Part shown: positions 19,710 through 30,785 of the stretch, in pieces
How positions within the stretch are numbered: position 1 is the first letter of the stretch
How the letters are laid out: each line of letters begins with the position of its first letter
NCBI GenBank assembly: GCA_023014485.1
Contig: JAJOZX010002708.1
Location: 508,001 to 572,000, forward strand
Direction of reading: 5' to 3'
Source: Bathynomus jamesi
Taxonomy: Eukaryota > Arthropoda > Malacostraca > Isopoda > Cirolanidae
Length of the DNA stretch: 64,000 bases
Notes under the pieces: model-generated
The model's input: only the letters and a program-made list of their open reading frames with translations
Told to the model about the DNA's origin: nothing
The model's database searches: none
Translations under genes and position numbers: made by a program

Positions 19710-20199
19710 AACTGTAAATGGTAAATGACAAATACTATAGTTTTTTTTTTTCATGATGGAAGCCCAACGTCAATCGCAAAGAGGTCCCATAATATAGCTC
19801 CCTCACCAGCTCTCTGCCAAGCAAATAGGATCCAGCTTTGGGAGAGGATCTACGATCCAGAACCCTAGATCCTGTCCCAAAGCTTCAAATGGAGTAAACA
19901 ATTTTTATGCGAATTATTTTCCATTTTGAATGGGAGTTAATCGAATAGAATTTCGAGTAAATATTTTGAATAGAAATAAATACTGGTTATTTTCAGTAAT
20001 TTGTTATTTTTTTTGTCTATTTTCCATTTCTGATATTTTACTGGCTTTAATTTTGAGGTTTTATAGAATTTTAATAGTACTTTTTTAAATTAATTTAATT
20101 ACTTTGATTTAATTATTAATAAAAATTAAATATTTTAAAAATAATTTTACGAGATTTAAAGGTCTTTTTATATATATTTTTTTTATTTCGTGGGAAGGA
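19710..20199. other. AT-rich spacer, nothing recognised
   Basis: GGATCCAGCTTTGGGAGAGG near 19829 and CCTGTCCCAAAGCTTC near 19870 form an imperfect inverted pair. Otherwise no structure is seen. Confidence 0.4.
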
Positions 20200-20204
20200 C
20201 TGTT

Positions 20205-20575
20205 GTATAATAATCCCGTACGAAAACTTTCAAAAGTACTGTGAATTCATATGATGGAATAATACGCATTACATTGCTCAAGAATCTGTTTACGTATTAC
20301 ATATTTTCCCTTTCAAGTACCATCCTATATTTATGATTTGAGTCTATAAAAGGGTTAAGAACTAACTCTCAACACTTCAGAGAGAGAAAGATCCCACAGA
20401 GACAGAGAGACAAAGAGAGAGAGAGAGATAGGGCTGAGACACAGAGGCCTCCGAAATTAATAAATTTTGAGTTAGTACCATACTCATTTAAGGATCGAGC
20501 AGAGTCAGGAGTTCGATCGTGTTAGTATACTAGTTAAATAAAATTCATGGATATAGCCACCCATCTAGTCATTTA
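20205..20575 (+). promoter_or_regulatory. LTR- or promoter-like stretch
   Basis: A TATA-box-like CTATAAAAGGG lies at 20344-20354. A GA-rich tract follows (20380-20430), then AATAAA at about 20538 and a C-run at 20578-20586. The order TATA, short transcribed part, polyadenylation signal fits a solo LTR starting near TGTTGTATAATAATCCCG (20212), but I found no second LTR, primer site or duplication. It could instead be a promoter fragment. Confidence 0.3.
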
Positions 20576-20599
20576 CCCCCCCCCCCTTAACCCCTAAGA

Positions 20600-21545
20600 A
20601 ACTGGTTTAGCAGGTGAGTAAGAAGAACCTATCAAACTCTGAGAGAAGACCATCGCTAACCGACGAGAGGAACAACAACATGAAGTTTAACACTGAGAAA
20701 TTTCAACTGTTAAGGTACGGGAAAAGAGAAGACCTCAATATCCATGGATACTATACTCCAAATGGAGAGGAAATTCAGAGAAATTCTAAAGCAAAAGATT
20801 TAGGAGTTGTAATGAGTGATGATGCGAAATTTGAAACACAAAATAAGATAGTAGTAAATAGAGCAAAGAGAATAACCGGGCAGATATTGAGAACTTTTAA
20901 ACGAAGGGATAGGAATATAATGATTCCTCTATTGAAAACACTGGTCATACCCAACTGGAATACTGCTCGGTCCTAACATCCCCATACAAAAAAGAAGACA
21001 TTAGTCAACTAGAAGGGATTCAGAGAGGCTTCACAGCCAAAATCAATGGGTGCAAAGGACTAAATTACTGGGAAACGTTACGTGAATTAAACCTCTATTC
21101 AGTGGAAATAAGAAGAGAGAGATACACCATTATTTACACTTCAAAAATAACGGAGTAACTAGCCCCAAATCTTACTCTGAACCCCATAACTCCCCCAAAC
21201 AACAGTGGAAAGTAGAAAAGGAAGACTGTGTCGTGTTCCCAAATTAAAAGCTAGAGAGGGAACATCCTCAACCCTAAAGGAAAATAGTTTTGTTGTGAGA
21301 GGACCAATACTGTTTAACCAGCTGCCCAAGAAACTAAGGAACACGAGTGGTGTTGCTGGTGGACATTTTCAGAAGATTAGACACCTGGCTCAGAACACTC
21401 CCAGATGAGCCGGTCGTATCTGGCTATGTGAAGTGGAGAGTACAAGAAACCAACTCCCTACTTCACCAGGCCAACTCGAGAGGAGGAGTGACAAGTTTGA
21501 CTTTTGTGAAATGAGGAATCATCGCACGGAACATTTGAAAAGTTG
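20600..21545 (+). pseudogene. CR1-like LINE, 3' part of ORF2 with 3' end
   Basis: The frame from 20614 shows MKFNTEKFQLLRYGKR, then LRTFKRRDRNIMIPLLKTLV. Downstream in other frames are LNYWETLRELNLYSVEIRRE and a block reading RGPILFNQLPKKLRN (about 21298-21342). This order is characteristic of the region after the catalytic site in CR1/L2-like reverse transcriptases. At least two frameshifts break it. The final 165 bp match the element at 1-175. Confidence 0.85.
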
Positions 21546-21720
21546 AAAGGGTAATTATTTAGATGCGTTGTTAATTTACTATTTCTGATTATAAAAATAA
21601 GAACATTAAAACATTTCAACAGAAAACCAGTTTGAATACAAGCAATTAAATGTTACAACTATCCCCACTATTGGGGTTGGTTGTAACACTGAATGCGGTT
21701 GGTAGTAACACTTCGACATT

Positions 21721-22390
21721 TTACTCAGAGTCATCTGAGTCACACTTTGACACAGATAATTCCATATTACCACTTGTGCATGCTAGGTGAGACCAGTTTT
21801 TACATGGCCTACACTGGATCCATTTTCCTTCAGCTTTGCTGTTTGAATAGAGTTCAACACAAACGAGGCAGTAACATTCCTGTTCATCGTCATCATTATC
21901 TTCAATTAATTTCAATTTTTTTTTTTTGTTTTCTGTCCATTCTTGACATTTTGTCTTAGGTGGCTTTTTTCTTCTTCCAGTGCCTTCTTTTCAGGAGTAT
22001 CGGTTAATATGGCACAGCTTCGTTTCTTTCTTTCTCTGTTTGAGTTCATCTTTCTTTCTGATGCTTTTGGAAACGGCCTTACTACTTCGGGGCAGGAAAC
22101 ATATGCTTCTGTGGTTGAAGGCGCCTCTATATTCGTTGCGTAGTTGAACGAGGTGGATGGCTGTGGATTTTCAAAGACTTGTGGTTTCGTGATCTTCGGT
22201 AGCGATGCTTCTGCAGTTTGGTAAGATTGGGCTAGTGAGATTGAAGTACCCGCGTCTGGCTCAACAAGTACAGTAATTCTGAAGCAATATTTGGTTCATT
22301 GCGAGGATCAGTCACAAACGATGGGGAGAAATCTCCAGCTGCGAAAATATTTCTGTTGTATGAATGTATTCCAGTCGTTTCAAATTCCTT
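21721..22390 (-). pseudogene. Pogo/Tigger-type transposase, C-terminal tail with PHD-like finger
   Basis: The last frame (21721-21915) has ECYCLVCVELY followed by WIQCRPCKNWSHLACT, a Cys/His finger seen at the C-terminus of many insect pogo-type transposases. Upstream on the same strand, in shifted frames, are VRPFPKASERK, ILTDTPEKKALEEEK and FSPSFVTDPRNEP, which also belong to this tail. The catalytic DDE core and the DNA-binding part are missing. Several frameshifts make it a pseudogene. Confidence 0.75.
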
Positions 22391-22509
22391 AATAACACTA
22401 TGATCAGAAGTAACAGTGTTACAACGAGCTCGTGCATTTTGTTACAACCAACCCCAAAACCAATATGAGAAAACAACTCAATGTTTAACCATCGCAACCA
22501 GAACATGCG

Positions 22510-23329
22510 AACTTCAAGAACACACGTAAATACTCTAAATAACGTAAGATATTCAGCTTACAAGAGAAAATTCTTAATAACATGATATTCGTTAATGATA
22601 TTAACAATATATGAAAGATTGACATTTTATTTACATGAGTATAAAACAATCTTTTGGATTCAATTATTCAATAATCACGTGTGCAGTGTTCACTAATTGT
22701 GAGACGATGGAGAACTAATCTACGCATCCATACATAGCATAATTACGCCATCTATTGAGAAATGACTAAGTTATTGCTTGTGTTGCAATTAACCCCTGTT
22801 ACTTTTAACCCCGACCCCCCCTATTAAAAACTTAGCTCTCGAATTTTGTATATTTAAAGTGTATAATGTGTATTTGGTGAATAGTTTATTTTGAGAGTTT
22901 TAATACCCAACAGAAGCGCTTGGCGTCGTTGAATGATAAAAATTATTATTTTTCTTATTAATATTAGTAGCAGTAGCATTATATGTGCCTAAGTCAGTGT
23001 TGCTGGTGGGCGCTAAACTTTATAGTTATATTTATTAGCTTTGAAAATTTTGCCATTGAGATCGTCTCTCCTCAAGTTCATATTACTATTATTATTATTA
23101 GTAGTAGTAGTAGTAGGAGCGTCATGCGCCTAAGTCAGTGCTGCGGGTGGGCGCTAAACTTCATATTATTATTGTGTCATCGTGCTGCATCAGGTTTGGG
23201 TAGCCCCTAAACCTTATATTTTTTAACTTAGAAATGGTTTGCTAGTGTGACGTCACGCAACTTTTTTTTATCAAAATCCACTAACGGGTTGAGATCTTAC
23301 CAGAGATTAACATGTTGCTCTTCCGACAC
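22510..23329. other. Intergenic with a diverged direct duplication
   Basis: A block reading GCCTAAGTCAGTG(T/C)TGC and GGGCGCTAAACTT occurs at about 22987 and again at about 23128, 141 bp apart, linked by an (ATT/AGT)n run. This suggests a short tandem duplication of an unidentified repeat. No genes are seen. Confidence 0.5.
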
Positions 23330-23364
23330 TCCCCTCAATGATACATCTCCCTTTTCCCTCTTGC

Positions 23365-23450
23365 ACGCCTCTCGGTCGCACTGGCACTCCCCCTCTTTTC
23401 CCCTCTGACACTCCCCCTCTTTTCCCCTCTGACACTCCCCTTTTCCTATC
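23365..23450. repeat. Pyrimidine-rich minisatellite, about 24 bp unit
   Basis: Repeats of CACTCCCCCTCTTTTCCCCT with CTGA between them form a homopyrimidine strand. Such tracts can adopt triplex structures. Confidence 0.75.
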
Positions 23451-23480
23451 CCCTTTGGCACTGTCACTGGCGCTCCCTCT

Positions 23481-24109
23481 GGCACTATGCACCCATATTA
23501 CTCTTTTTTTCAGCAAACCTTCAATGAAAATTACAGTATTTCCTATTATAAGAAAAACAAAGTTAAATTTACTTTCGTATAAAAATATATAATAAATTAT
23601 AATGCAGCATATTAAAATTCCTTCAACAAGATACAAATGGAAAACCAGCTCACTTTTTTTTTTTAATATTTTACATACCTCGAACAGAAATTCCAACTTC
23701 AAATTCAGTCGTCTGATCTTAAGTAACCAAAATTCAGAAGTCCAAGCGCGAATGAGATTCAGCCACGTATCACATACCATACAACCAACCCACCAATTGA
23801 TCATCCAAAAGTCACTACATGCCCCCTGCTACAATATCAGCTCAGTTGAGTAAAATTTGTGGGTCGCTCAACTACTGTCAATTAAGTATTTTTCCTTATG
23901 GCAATACTGCAATGGTGGTGACTCAGGCAGTGAGTCATTGTGCAGTGTGCTCTGAATAGTCAGAGTGAGAACACTTGTTCCGTAATGCCTCAAGATGATT
24001 GTAAATCCAAGTCGGCTTACAAGATCATGGAACTTTGTTGCTCGGCCAGCCAATCGACAGCTTTCCAGGTAGGAACCTCCCCTCCCGACGGTGAAGAAGG
24101 TTCCACACG
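23481..24109. other. Intergenic, nothing firmly recognised
   Basis: A possible splice donor follows CTTTCCAG at about 24061-24068 (GTAGGAAC). The exon before it is not identifiable, though it may be the upstream part of the decayed gene that follows. Confidence 0.35.
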
Positions 24110-25560
24110 GCTATGGAAGCAGTAGATAAGTTTGACAAGATGAGCAAATTCCGACAACGATTCAGCGAAACGCAATCGAAAAACTAAAGGAGCTGCTGAA
24201 GGAGTACCAGGGTTTGAAGAACAACCAAACAGATAGAGACACAAAACCAACGAAGAGGTTTTCAAGGAAAGGCTGGCGATACTTTGCGATATCTCTCACG
24301 CGAAGGATCTCAGCATGATGGACATCATACATCATCCATCTTCCATTTCAAGCTCGAGTCCAAAAACTCTAATACGAGGCCAGTAACTCCGCCTCAATCC
24401 GAGAAGAGACGTCCAAACCGAGGGCCTTCCAGCGCCAAACGAAAGAAACCCGCGAAAAGCATTTTCACGTCACAACTCGCTGCTGCTCTCGATAGAGGGA
24501 AAATCAGCAGTAGTATGTCAGTTCATGCTACCGCCAAGAGCCCGGGATACGTTTTCAAGAGCGAGAATGAGCTGGCACCAGGAATTTGTTCAGAAAGCCA
24601 AGCAGAACTTCAACCCTGATGCGTACTTCGTACTGCGCTGAAATGTCATTTTTCCTACCAGACATTACTGGAAAATAAATCATCAACCTCCTGCCGGTCC
24701 TAGTCACTGGGATGACGAAGCTTCTCAGGATCCCGAAGCTGCTAGACGGTAGAGGGGAGGTCATGGCTGCAACTGTTCTAGCTAGCCTCCAGTCCTCGGG
24801 TGGCGATCTCGCTGACAAAATCCACTGCATGTGTTTCGACACAACAGCCAGCCACCGAGGCAAACAGCAGGGGGCATGCGTCCTACTGGAGTAAAATCTG
24901 GATAATTTCCTGCAGCACCTTGCCAATCGGCACGGAAGCAGTGGCGGGCGGCGCGTTCCGAAAGTGTTTTTGCAGCGTCCTTTGGACTAAAATTCCCATT
25001 TCCAAGAGGGTTCAGCAGCAGTGGGGCTGCACCAATCGGGAAGCCTACAAACCTATAACCCTATAACGGGAGATGAACAATCTTGGAGCTAAGCTTGCTC
25101 TAATCAGAGAGCGATCGCCGCTGAGTGCACTTTATTGCACAAGGTACGTAGTACCATCATGTCCGCTGGTTGATCAAGATAATCTGTACCAACAAGCTCT
25201 GGCTGTTCAGAGGGAAGTTTCATCTGACACGGCAAGAGGCAGCAGCACTGCCGGGTTTCATCTTGTTCGATGTCATAATGTATGTCAAGCAGTGTTTCGA
25301 AACGTACTGCCGACTGTCGTTCCCATTAACTACGTCACGTTACTCCAAATTATCGATAAGTAGCGTCTCGTCAACGGTAATGAAGCGCCACCACTGGTAT
25401 TAGCATTTTTCTTCGAGGAAGTGCCCCCCACCAGTGAAGCGGAAAATGATTGAGGAACTCCAGAATCGTGACGAAGATGAAGGTCGACTACCAGCCAAGT
25501 TGAAAGCCAGAAAGGCAGAAGGGATATAGCTCAAATCACTGGAAGACGTTCTAACTGTGA
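24110..25560 (+). pseudogene. Decayed transposase-like gene related to the unnamed family (copy 4)
   Basis: Fragments in several frames follow the family order. AIEKLKELLKEYQGLKNN and FKERLAILCDISHAKDLSMM (24155-24320) correspond to the N-terminal LFDI module. LDRGKISSSMSVHATAK and a QEFVQKAKQNFNPDAYFVL segment follow. LPVLVT, KLLRIPKLLDGRGE and CFDTTASHRGKQQGACVLLE (24828-24891) parallel the GGDSTNTNTGWSGGAIALLE block of copy 1. The end (25240-25520) has GFILFDVIMYVKQCFETYC and PPPVKRKMIEEL. Multiple frameshifts and stops are present. Terminal repeats were not found. Homology to copies 1 and 2 is inferred from motif order, not alignment. Confidence 0.55.
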
Positions 25561-25624
25561 AATCCCAGAGCCCTTCTTCAGCAGGACCCCCTTATGCCTG
25601 ACAAGCCAGAGCCATGGTCTAAAT

Positions 25625-25814
25625 CAGGGGTCACCAACCTTTTTTTTGTTCACCGCCCACTTTTACGATTTTTTGAAAATTAAAAAAGCTTATCGTCCAC
25701 CTTAGATCAAAAAGAATAAATTAACATAATCGATAAAATAAATAATGAAATAAATGTTTAAGTACCTTTAATGTGAGGCCACTAGTGGGCGCTACCGCCC
25801 AGGTTGGTGACCCC
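25625..25814. mobile_element. hAT MITE-like element, about 190 bp
   Basis: It begins CAGGGGTCACCAACCT and ends with AGGTTGGTGACCCC, so the last few bases of the right end are missing or altered. No clean 8 bp duplication is visible. It is non-coding. Confidence 0.75.
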
Positions 25815-26252
25815 ACATCGTTTAAAGAGGGCTTCGACCTATACAACTTTCAAACGTTCTCATCGATTAACCTATCTAGCCTAGCATTCATTATTTCATG
25901 AAATGTACCCCATCTTTTATAAAAAGGCTACGATCACTAGGATCTCACATTCCAGAGTTCATCGGTTGAGTAGATGAAAGATTGAAAGTACCAGTTAACC
26001 CTTGCGTTAGAGAGTTGGACAGAAAAGAAATGAGACTGTGTCGAAAAGACTGGTGCTGAGTGTTCTCCTTAAAGGAGGAGGCATGCAATTAGAGAGTTCA
26101 GAAGAGCAGTGTCCGTCATAATAGCGATAGTAAAGATAGAGTGAGGCAACATTGCGATGAAGAAAGATTGAAAACAGTCAGTAAGAGGCGGGAAAATGAT
26201 GAGATGAAAAGCCTTTGATTTCACCAAGTCAAGTAGGTATGTGGGTTGAGTC

Positions 26253-26915
26253 GGTGACAGGACAATTGCGTCCTGGTCAAGTGCGTCCCGGTCATTGGCG
26301 TCCCTGGACAATTGCGTCCGGTTTTATTTCGTCCCGGACAATTGCGTCCCGGACAATTGCGCACTTCCCCAACTACTATATGAAGTTTATTTATTAGAGA
26401 AGTGAATAGAAAGTTCATTGTGACTTCACCTACGCAATTGTCCAGGGACGCCAATGACGAGGGACGAGTATGTTTGTTATTATAATTTTGTATGGGATAT
26501 AATGCCCGGTTAGATTAATTGAATGCCCAGTTAGGTCAACTGTATGCCCTTGATGATTGGTTAGGTTAAGTTGTGATATTTTCGTGAAAACTAACGAAAC
26601 TAACTTTATCTTAAGTGGACGTAACCCATAAAATTTGACAATGATGTTGCTGATGATGGATAAAGTTTTAGCGAACAGTTTCGAACAGAACTTATGAACA
26701 TAAAACAAGTTTAATAGGTTAAAATGAAAAGTATATTTGAAATTCCGATACTAACTTTCTATTCACTTCTCTAATAAATAAACTTCATATAGTAGTTGGA
26801 GAAGTGCGCAATTGTCCGGGACGCAACTGTCCGGGACGCAATTGTCCAGGGACGCCAATGACCGGGACGCATTTGTCCGGGACGCACTTGACCAGGACAC
26901 AATTGCCCTAGAACC
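26253..26915. mobile_element. Fold-back element with repeated GGACGCAATTGTCC motifs, 9 bp target duplication
   Basis: GGTTGAGTC occurs at 26244-26252 and at 26916-26924. The left arm (26258-26415) carries about five copies of a near-palindromic motif, GGACAATTGCGTCC, in loose tandem, followed by TATGAAGTTTATTTATTAGA. The right arm (26755-26910) mirrors all of this. The centre (26465-26750) is AT-rich with no gene. Multiple subterminal motifs in inverted arms resemble fold-back or MULE-type elements. The 9 bp duplication supports a MULE-like transposase acting in trans (inference). Confidence 0.8.
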
Positions 26916-27066
26916 GGTTGAGTCACCCCATACATGAGAAGCGTACGCCATACATGGGCGGACAAGACCCCTGTACAGAGACAGCAACTGAGCAGGGGTG
27001 AAGAAACTGTGGAGGCGGTACAGCACACCTAACCTTTTAGAAGATGTTTTGAAAAGAGAGTATATG

Positions 27067-27861
27067 CAGTGTTGGGCACTAAAGCGTTAATCCGATAACA
27101 GTTAATTAACGAAGTTAACTTTTTTTAACGGACTATTAACGGAAGTTAATTTCCATTTATCGTTATCGGACCAGTTAACTTCCGATAACTCGATATTTAG
27201 TCTGTTAAAGTCCGTTAACACGTTAACTGCGAGGAGTCATTCACGGAAGATCACCGCTCCGCGAATGAATTCAAACCGCCATAACTTCAGTCTGCCAATT
27301 CCGTCCTCTGCCGCAGTGGAACGGCTCTTCTCTCTCGGCAAAGACATCCTGAGGCCCAAGAGGTCAAGACTGGCAGTTGGGCCTAACTTTGAGAAGTTGG
27401 TCTTTCTGAAGGGCAACCAGCACATTGTGTCATAGTCTTTAATAAATGTGCCTAAAATTTAATTTTACATTTCAGTTCCCGCCATAATAATTCTCTGGTA
27501 AATTAAAATTTAGTTAATGGTTAGTGGTTACAAAGGTTTCAAAACATGTAATCAGTACATTTTTTATTAAAAATAAAAAAAAAAGTTATTAAGCAAAAAA
27601 GTTGCAAAACTTGATAAAAATACAGTTAAATACCTATTTGTTGTTGGATTTTGCATAAATAAACATTTTCTATGGGTTTTAAAGCTTTTTTCCTTGATTT
27701 TTTTAAATGTTAGTAAAGAAATAGTTATCGTTAACGGATTATCGTTAACTTCCGTTAACTTTGTAGTAAAATTATCGGATTATCGTTATCGGTGTTAAAA
27801 ATTGGGGTTAACGGATTATCGTTATCGAAGTTAACTTTTTGGTTAACGGTGCCCACCACTG
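27067..27861 (+). mobile_element. hAT internal-deletion derivative
   Basis: It begins CAGTGTTGGGCACTAAAGCG and ends GGTGCCCACCACTG. Subterminal stretches are full of GTTAACG/CGTTAAC and TTATCGG repeats in both orientations, likely transposase binding sites. Flanking octamers AGTATATG and AGTATAGT match at six of eight positions. It sits inside the LINE copy L1 and keeps only the last part of a transposase gene. Confidence 0.85.
27250..27435 (+). CDS. hAT transposase dimerisation-domain remnant
   Basis: The plus-strand frame reads LPIPSSAAVERLFSLGKDIL, then RPKRSRL and NFEKLVFLKGN before the stop at 27433-27435. This is the hallmark C-terminal hAT dimerisation motif (P.SSA..ERLFS.......R..L). 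No start codon or upstream catalytic region remains, so the element is non-autonomous. It could yield a short dominant-negative protein if transcribed, but that is speculation. Confidence 0.75.
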   Translation: MTAPRMNSNRHNFSLPIPSSAAVERLFSLGKDILRPKRSRLAVGPNFEKLVFLKGNQHIVS

Positions 27862-28516
27862 AGTATAGTGATCTTTCGAGGAAAGATCACAAGTAAAGGA
27901 AACGTCAAGAATGTTAAGAGAAGAGGAAGGATTGAGTTGTGTATTGTTGAAGGTAAGGGAAAATTGTGTGGAAAATTGGAGGAACTGAGTTTTTGAGGCA
28001 TTGAAAGCCACAAGGTTTTCTCTACACCAGTCAGAGATAGTAGAAAGATCAAAGGTCAGGTGTACGCGAATCATGGAGTGACTGTTGAGAGGGACGCTTT
28101 GTGAAGTGGGTGGAGAAGTGAAGAGTGAAATCTTCGGCATAGAAGTGGATAGGACAGGAAGTGCGATTTAATAAATAATTGATAAATAAAAGGAAAAGAG
28201 TGGGTGACAGGTCAGAACCCTGAGAAACACCACTCTTAATAGCTTTAGGAGAAGAACAGTGGCCATCTACAACCGCAGCTATAGATCGGCCAGAAAGAAA
28301 GAAATTAGGAATGAAGGCACAGATAGAAGGATAGAAACCGAAGGAGGGTATTTTAGAAATAAAAAATTTGTGGCAGACTCTATCAGAAGCTTTTGATATG
28401 TCTAGCGCAATAGCAAAAGTTTCACCGAACACCGAAATTCCGAAAGGTGGATGACCAAAACTCAGAGATATGCATGAAGATCGCCCGTAGAGCGTCCCTT
28501 GCTGAACCCATACTGA

Positions 28517-29014
28517 CAGTAGCGGCTATATAGAGTGTGCAGGGTGTGCGGTGCACAGGGAGCCCACCAAGCCCTTGCCACAAAAAAACAACATACTTTG
28601 TTTCTATAAAATAAACTGTATTGGTGAAAAAAATATTTATTTGCCTATGTCATTAATTCAAAAGCTTAGACTTTCGTCTAATTTGAAGTTGTTTTTAACC
28701 TTCGTATAAAAAGGGCGTATAACCATGCAAGGATGTTATGTAGTTCTGTGGTTACTGGATATGATGACTGGCAGCATTTCACTTCTGTATTGATAAAACA
28801 CCAAGAATCGAAATCACATCTTGAAGCATGTAAAGTTCAAGAAACCTGGTACACACATGGAGTCATTAATGATACCATGGATGCTTTAATAAAGAAGGAA
28901 GAAAATTATTGGAGGCAGATCCTTGAACGTATTGTCAATGTGACCCTGACCCTAGCCGCACTAAACCTAGCATTTCGAGGCTACAGAGAAGAACGAGGAA
29001 AGTTTCGAAATTAA
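28517..29014 (+). mobile_element. hAT N-terminal fragment (TTF-type zinc finger region)
   Basis: It starts CAGTAGCGGCTATATAGAGT, an hAT-like end similar to the one at 30786. The plus frame 28733-29014 encodes GYDDWQHFTSVLIKHQESKS, HLEACKV and LTLAALNLAFRGYREERG, the region between the TTF zinc finger and the hAT core in ZMYM1/ZNF862-like transposases. The catalytic part is missing and the sequence passes abruptly into another LINE piece at 29015. No right terminal repeat is present. Confidence 0.7.
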
Positions 29015-29490
29015 AGATTTGTGCCAGACTCTATAAAAAAAAATTTGATATGTCTAGCGCAATAACAAATGTTTCACTGAAATACTGAAGGGAGGATGAC
29101 CAAAAGTCAGAGATATGCAAGAAGATCACCAGTTGAGCGTTCCTTGTGTTTAAGAATCTTCCTATTAAGGATAGATTCAAAAACTTTAGAAAGGCAAGAA
29201 ATGAAAGCAGTTTGACGATAGTTGGAGGGTTGAGAGGGTCACCTTTCTTTGGGACAGGCTGAATGAAAGCGAACTTCCAACAGGAAGGAAAAGTACCAGA
29301 TGAAAGACAAAGACGAAGAATTTGTCTGCACAGAAGCACCACAGTTCTTGAGAACAACAGGAGGAACACCATCGGGAGCGTATGCCTTCCTAGAGTTGAG
29401 CCCAGATCGAGCAGAAAGAACATTTTTGAAAGAGATTCTAATTTCAGACATAATAAAGTCAGAGGGAAGATTGTATACTATAATCGTCAT
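29015..29490 (-). pseudogene. Jockey-like LINE (copy L2), N-terminal part of the reverse transcriptase
   Basis: Minus-strand translation gives LNSRKAYAPDGVPPVVLKNC, then FIWYFSFLLEVRFHSACPK in a neighbouring frame (normally CWK...QPVPKKGD), typical of the fingers region of Jockey-type reverse transcriptases. Positions 29015-29150 are homologous to 28365-28500 in copy L1 but clearly diverged, so the two are separate insertions of one family lying head to tail around the hAT fragment. Confidence 0.8.
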
Positions 29491-29599
29491 TATTCATACC
29501 ATACATTTGACCTTATTTAGCATAAAATAAGAAATTTGTCACTTTTCCCGTTCACTAACACATCTTTTATTTTTGCAGTGAATTGAACTGAATTTGAAT

Positions 29600-30756
29600 T
29601 AAATTTCCTGCCACGACACCATACGTGGTGATGTGTCGTATGTGGACAATATGTGCCTTAGCTTTCCACCTGGAGCACTACCGGTGGAAAAGCGTATTAT
29701 TGAGATGAAGATGGCTCTCCTCCGCCGTGAACAAGCTGGAGCTCAGCAACGGTATGTATGAGCCTATCTTGTACTATCATCTTTCATATTATAATGTTCC
29801 TATTTATGAATATTTGAGAAATATATAGCTATTTCCTTTTGACGTAGATTTAATGGTCATCTATTTATTCAGATTTTTTCCTTCCTTCACAGAGCGATGG
29901 ATGCTGCTGCAAGGATAACAGCCGCCATCCTTATTAAGCACTGGGAGTTCTGCAACATCTATCTACACAGTCTCGCAAGTGACAGTCGTAAGGCGAATCA
30001 TCAAGCTATACAAGCGTTTTCAGGAGATTTTGCGCTGGAAGAAAACAAGAACCGCATCACAGACTTTGAGTGGAAAAGCTTCCTCATTTAACGATGATTG
30101 TTCCAAATTATTTGATATTTTCATCACTGACAACAAGAGAAAAGTAAGACAAGAAGAAAGTAGCGGCGTGAAAATGAACAAAGATGAACTGTTGTTCTAC
30201 GAAGACCAAAAAGTGAACAAAGAAGGCGGAAGAAAAATATTTTGTGAACCATTTGTAGACAAGAGGTGGTTGAAGACTCAAAAACGGATAAAGGCAAACA
30301 GACTGCGTCTTCAACGCCAGAAGCAGGACATTGGAGAGGCGCATTGTAGCCAACAAGCGAGAGAAGAAGTTATTTTGCAGGCAATTGGGATTGATGACAT
30401 TTTATGCAAGGAGCATTTTATAGAGCGAGGAAGCATTTTATACATTTTATACAGTGAGGAAGAAGAATGCTCCTGTTCTGAGTCGGAAGATGGAAATGGT
30501 AAAAGAAGGAAATTTAACCGTAGCACCGAAAAAAATGATGACATGCCAGCAAAGTTTCGACATATCAGACTGAGTGAGAGAAAAATACAAGCCTGAGGTT
30601 GTGCAGTCCATACGTGAATATAGTAAACTACACAAGGACCAGCTGATCCGGCTAATGAAGCCCCTGCTGAAGATGTTGGCGAACAGTTTTGAGCACCAGA
30701 AACGCCACATTTTCAGATTTGGTGAGCTAATGCCAAACAGAGCAGTATCGAGTTGA
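29600..30756 (+). pseudogene. Intron-bearing remnant of a transposase-like gene (copy 3)
   Basis: The first exon reads CLSFPPGALPVEKRIIEMKM up to a donor (CAACG then GTATGT at 29752). The next exon starts after TTCCTTCACAG at 29893 with AMDAAARITAAILIKHWEFC, in the same frame after splicing out 141 bp. A frameshift near 29979 leads into TVVRRIIKLYKRFQEILRWK and FNDDCSKLFDIF, which resembles the LFDI module of copies 2 and 4. KMNKDELLFYEDQK follows, then an acidic serine-rich linker (EEEECSCSESED). Another shift leads to YKPEVVQSIREYSKLHKDQL (30580-30660). The rest is lost where an hAT element inserted at 30786. Family membership is inferred from short motifs. Confidence 0.5.
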
Positions 30757-30785
30757 CCTGCTCCCCCCAGAATAGCTCCAGCATG

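Larger units (their letters stand above)
25900..28516 (-). pseudogene. Jockey-like LINE (copy L1), interrupted by two transposons
   Basis: On the minus strand the reverse transcriptase reads through FAIALDISKASDRV, SGVSQGSDLSPTLFLLFINY and HFYAEDFTLHFS; the usual YADD has become YAED. SDWCRENLVAFNASKTQFLQ lies near 28000. After the insertion at 27067-27861 the C-terminal part resumes with FTPAQLLSLYRGLVRPCM (26960-27020). After a second insertion at 26253-26915 it continues with LLDLVKSKAFHLIIFPPLTD down to about 25920. Both insertions are flanked by direct repeats, so removing them restores a continuous LINE. The sequence pattern matches a Jockey-type family widespread in arthropods. Confidence 0.85.
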
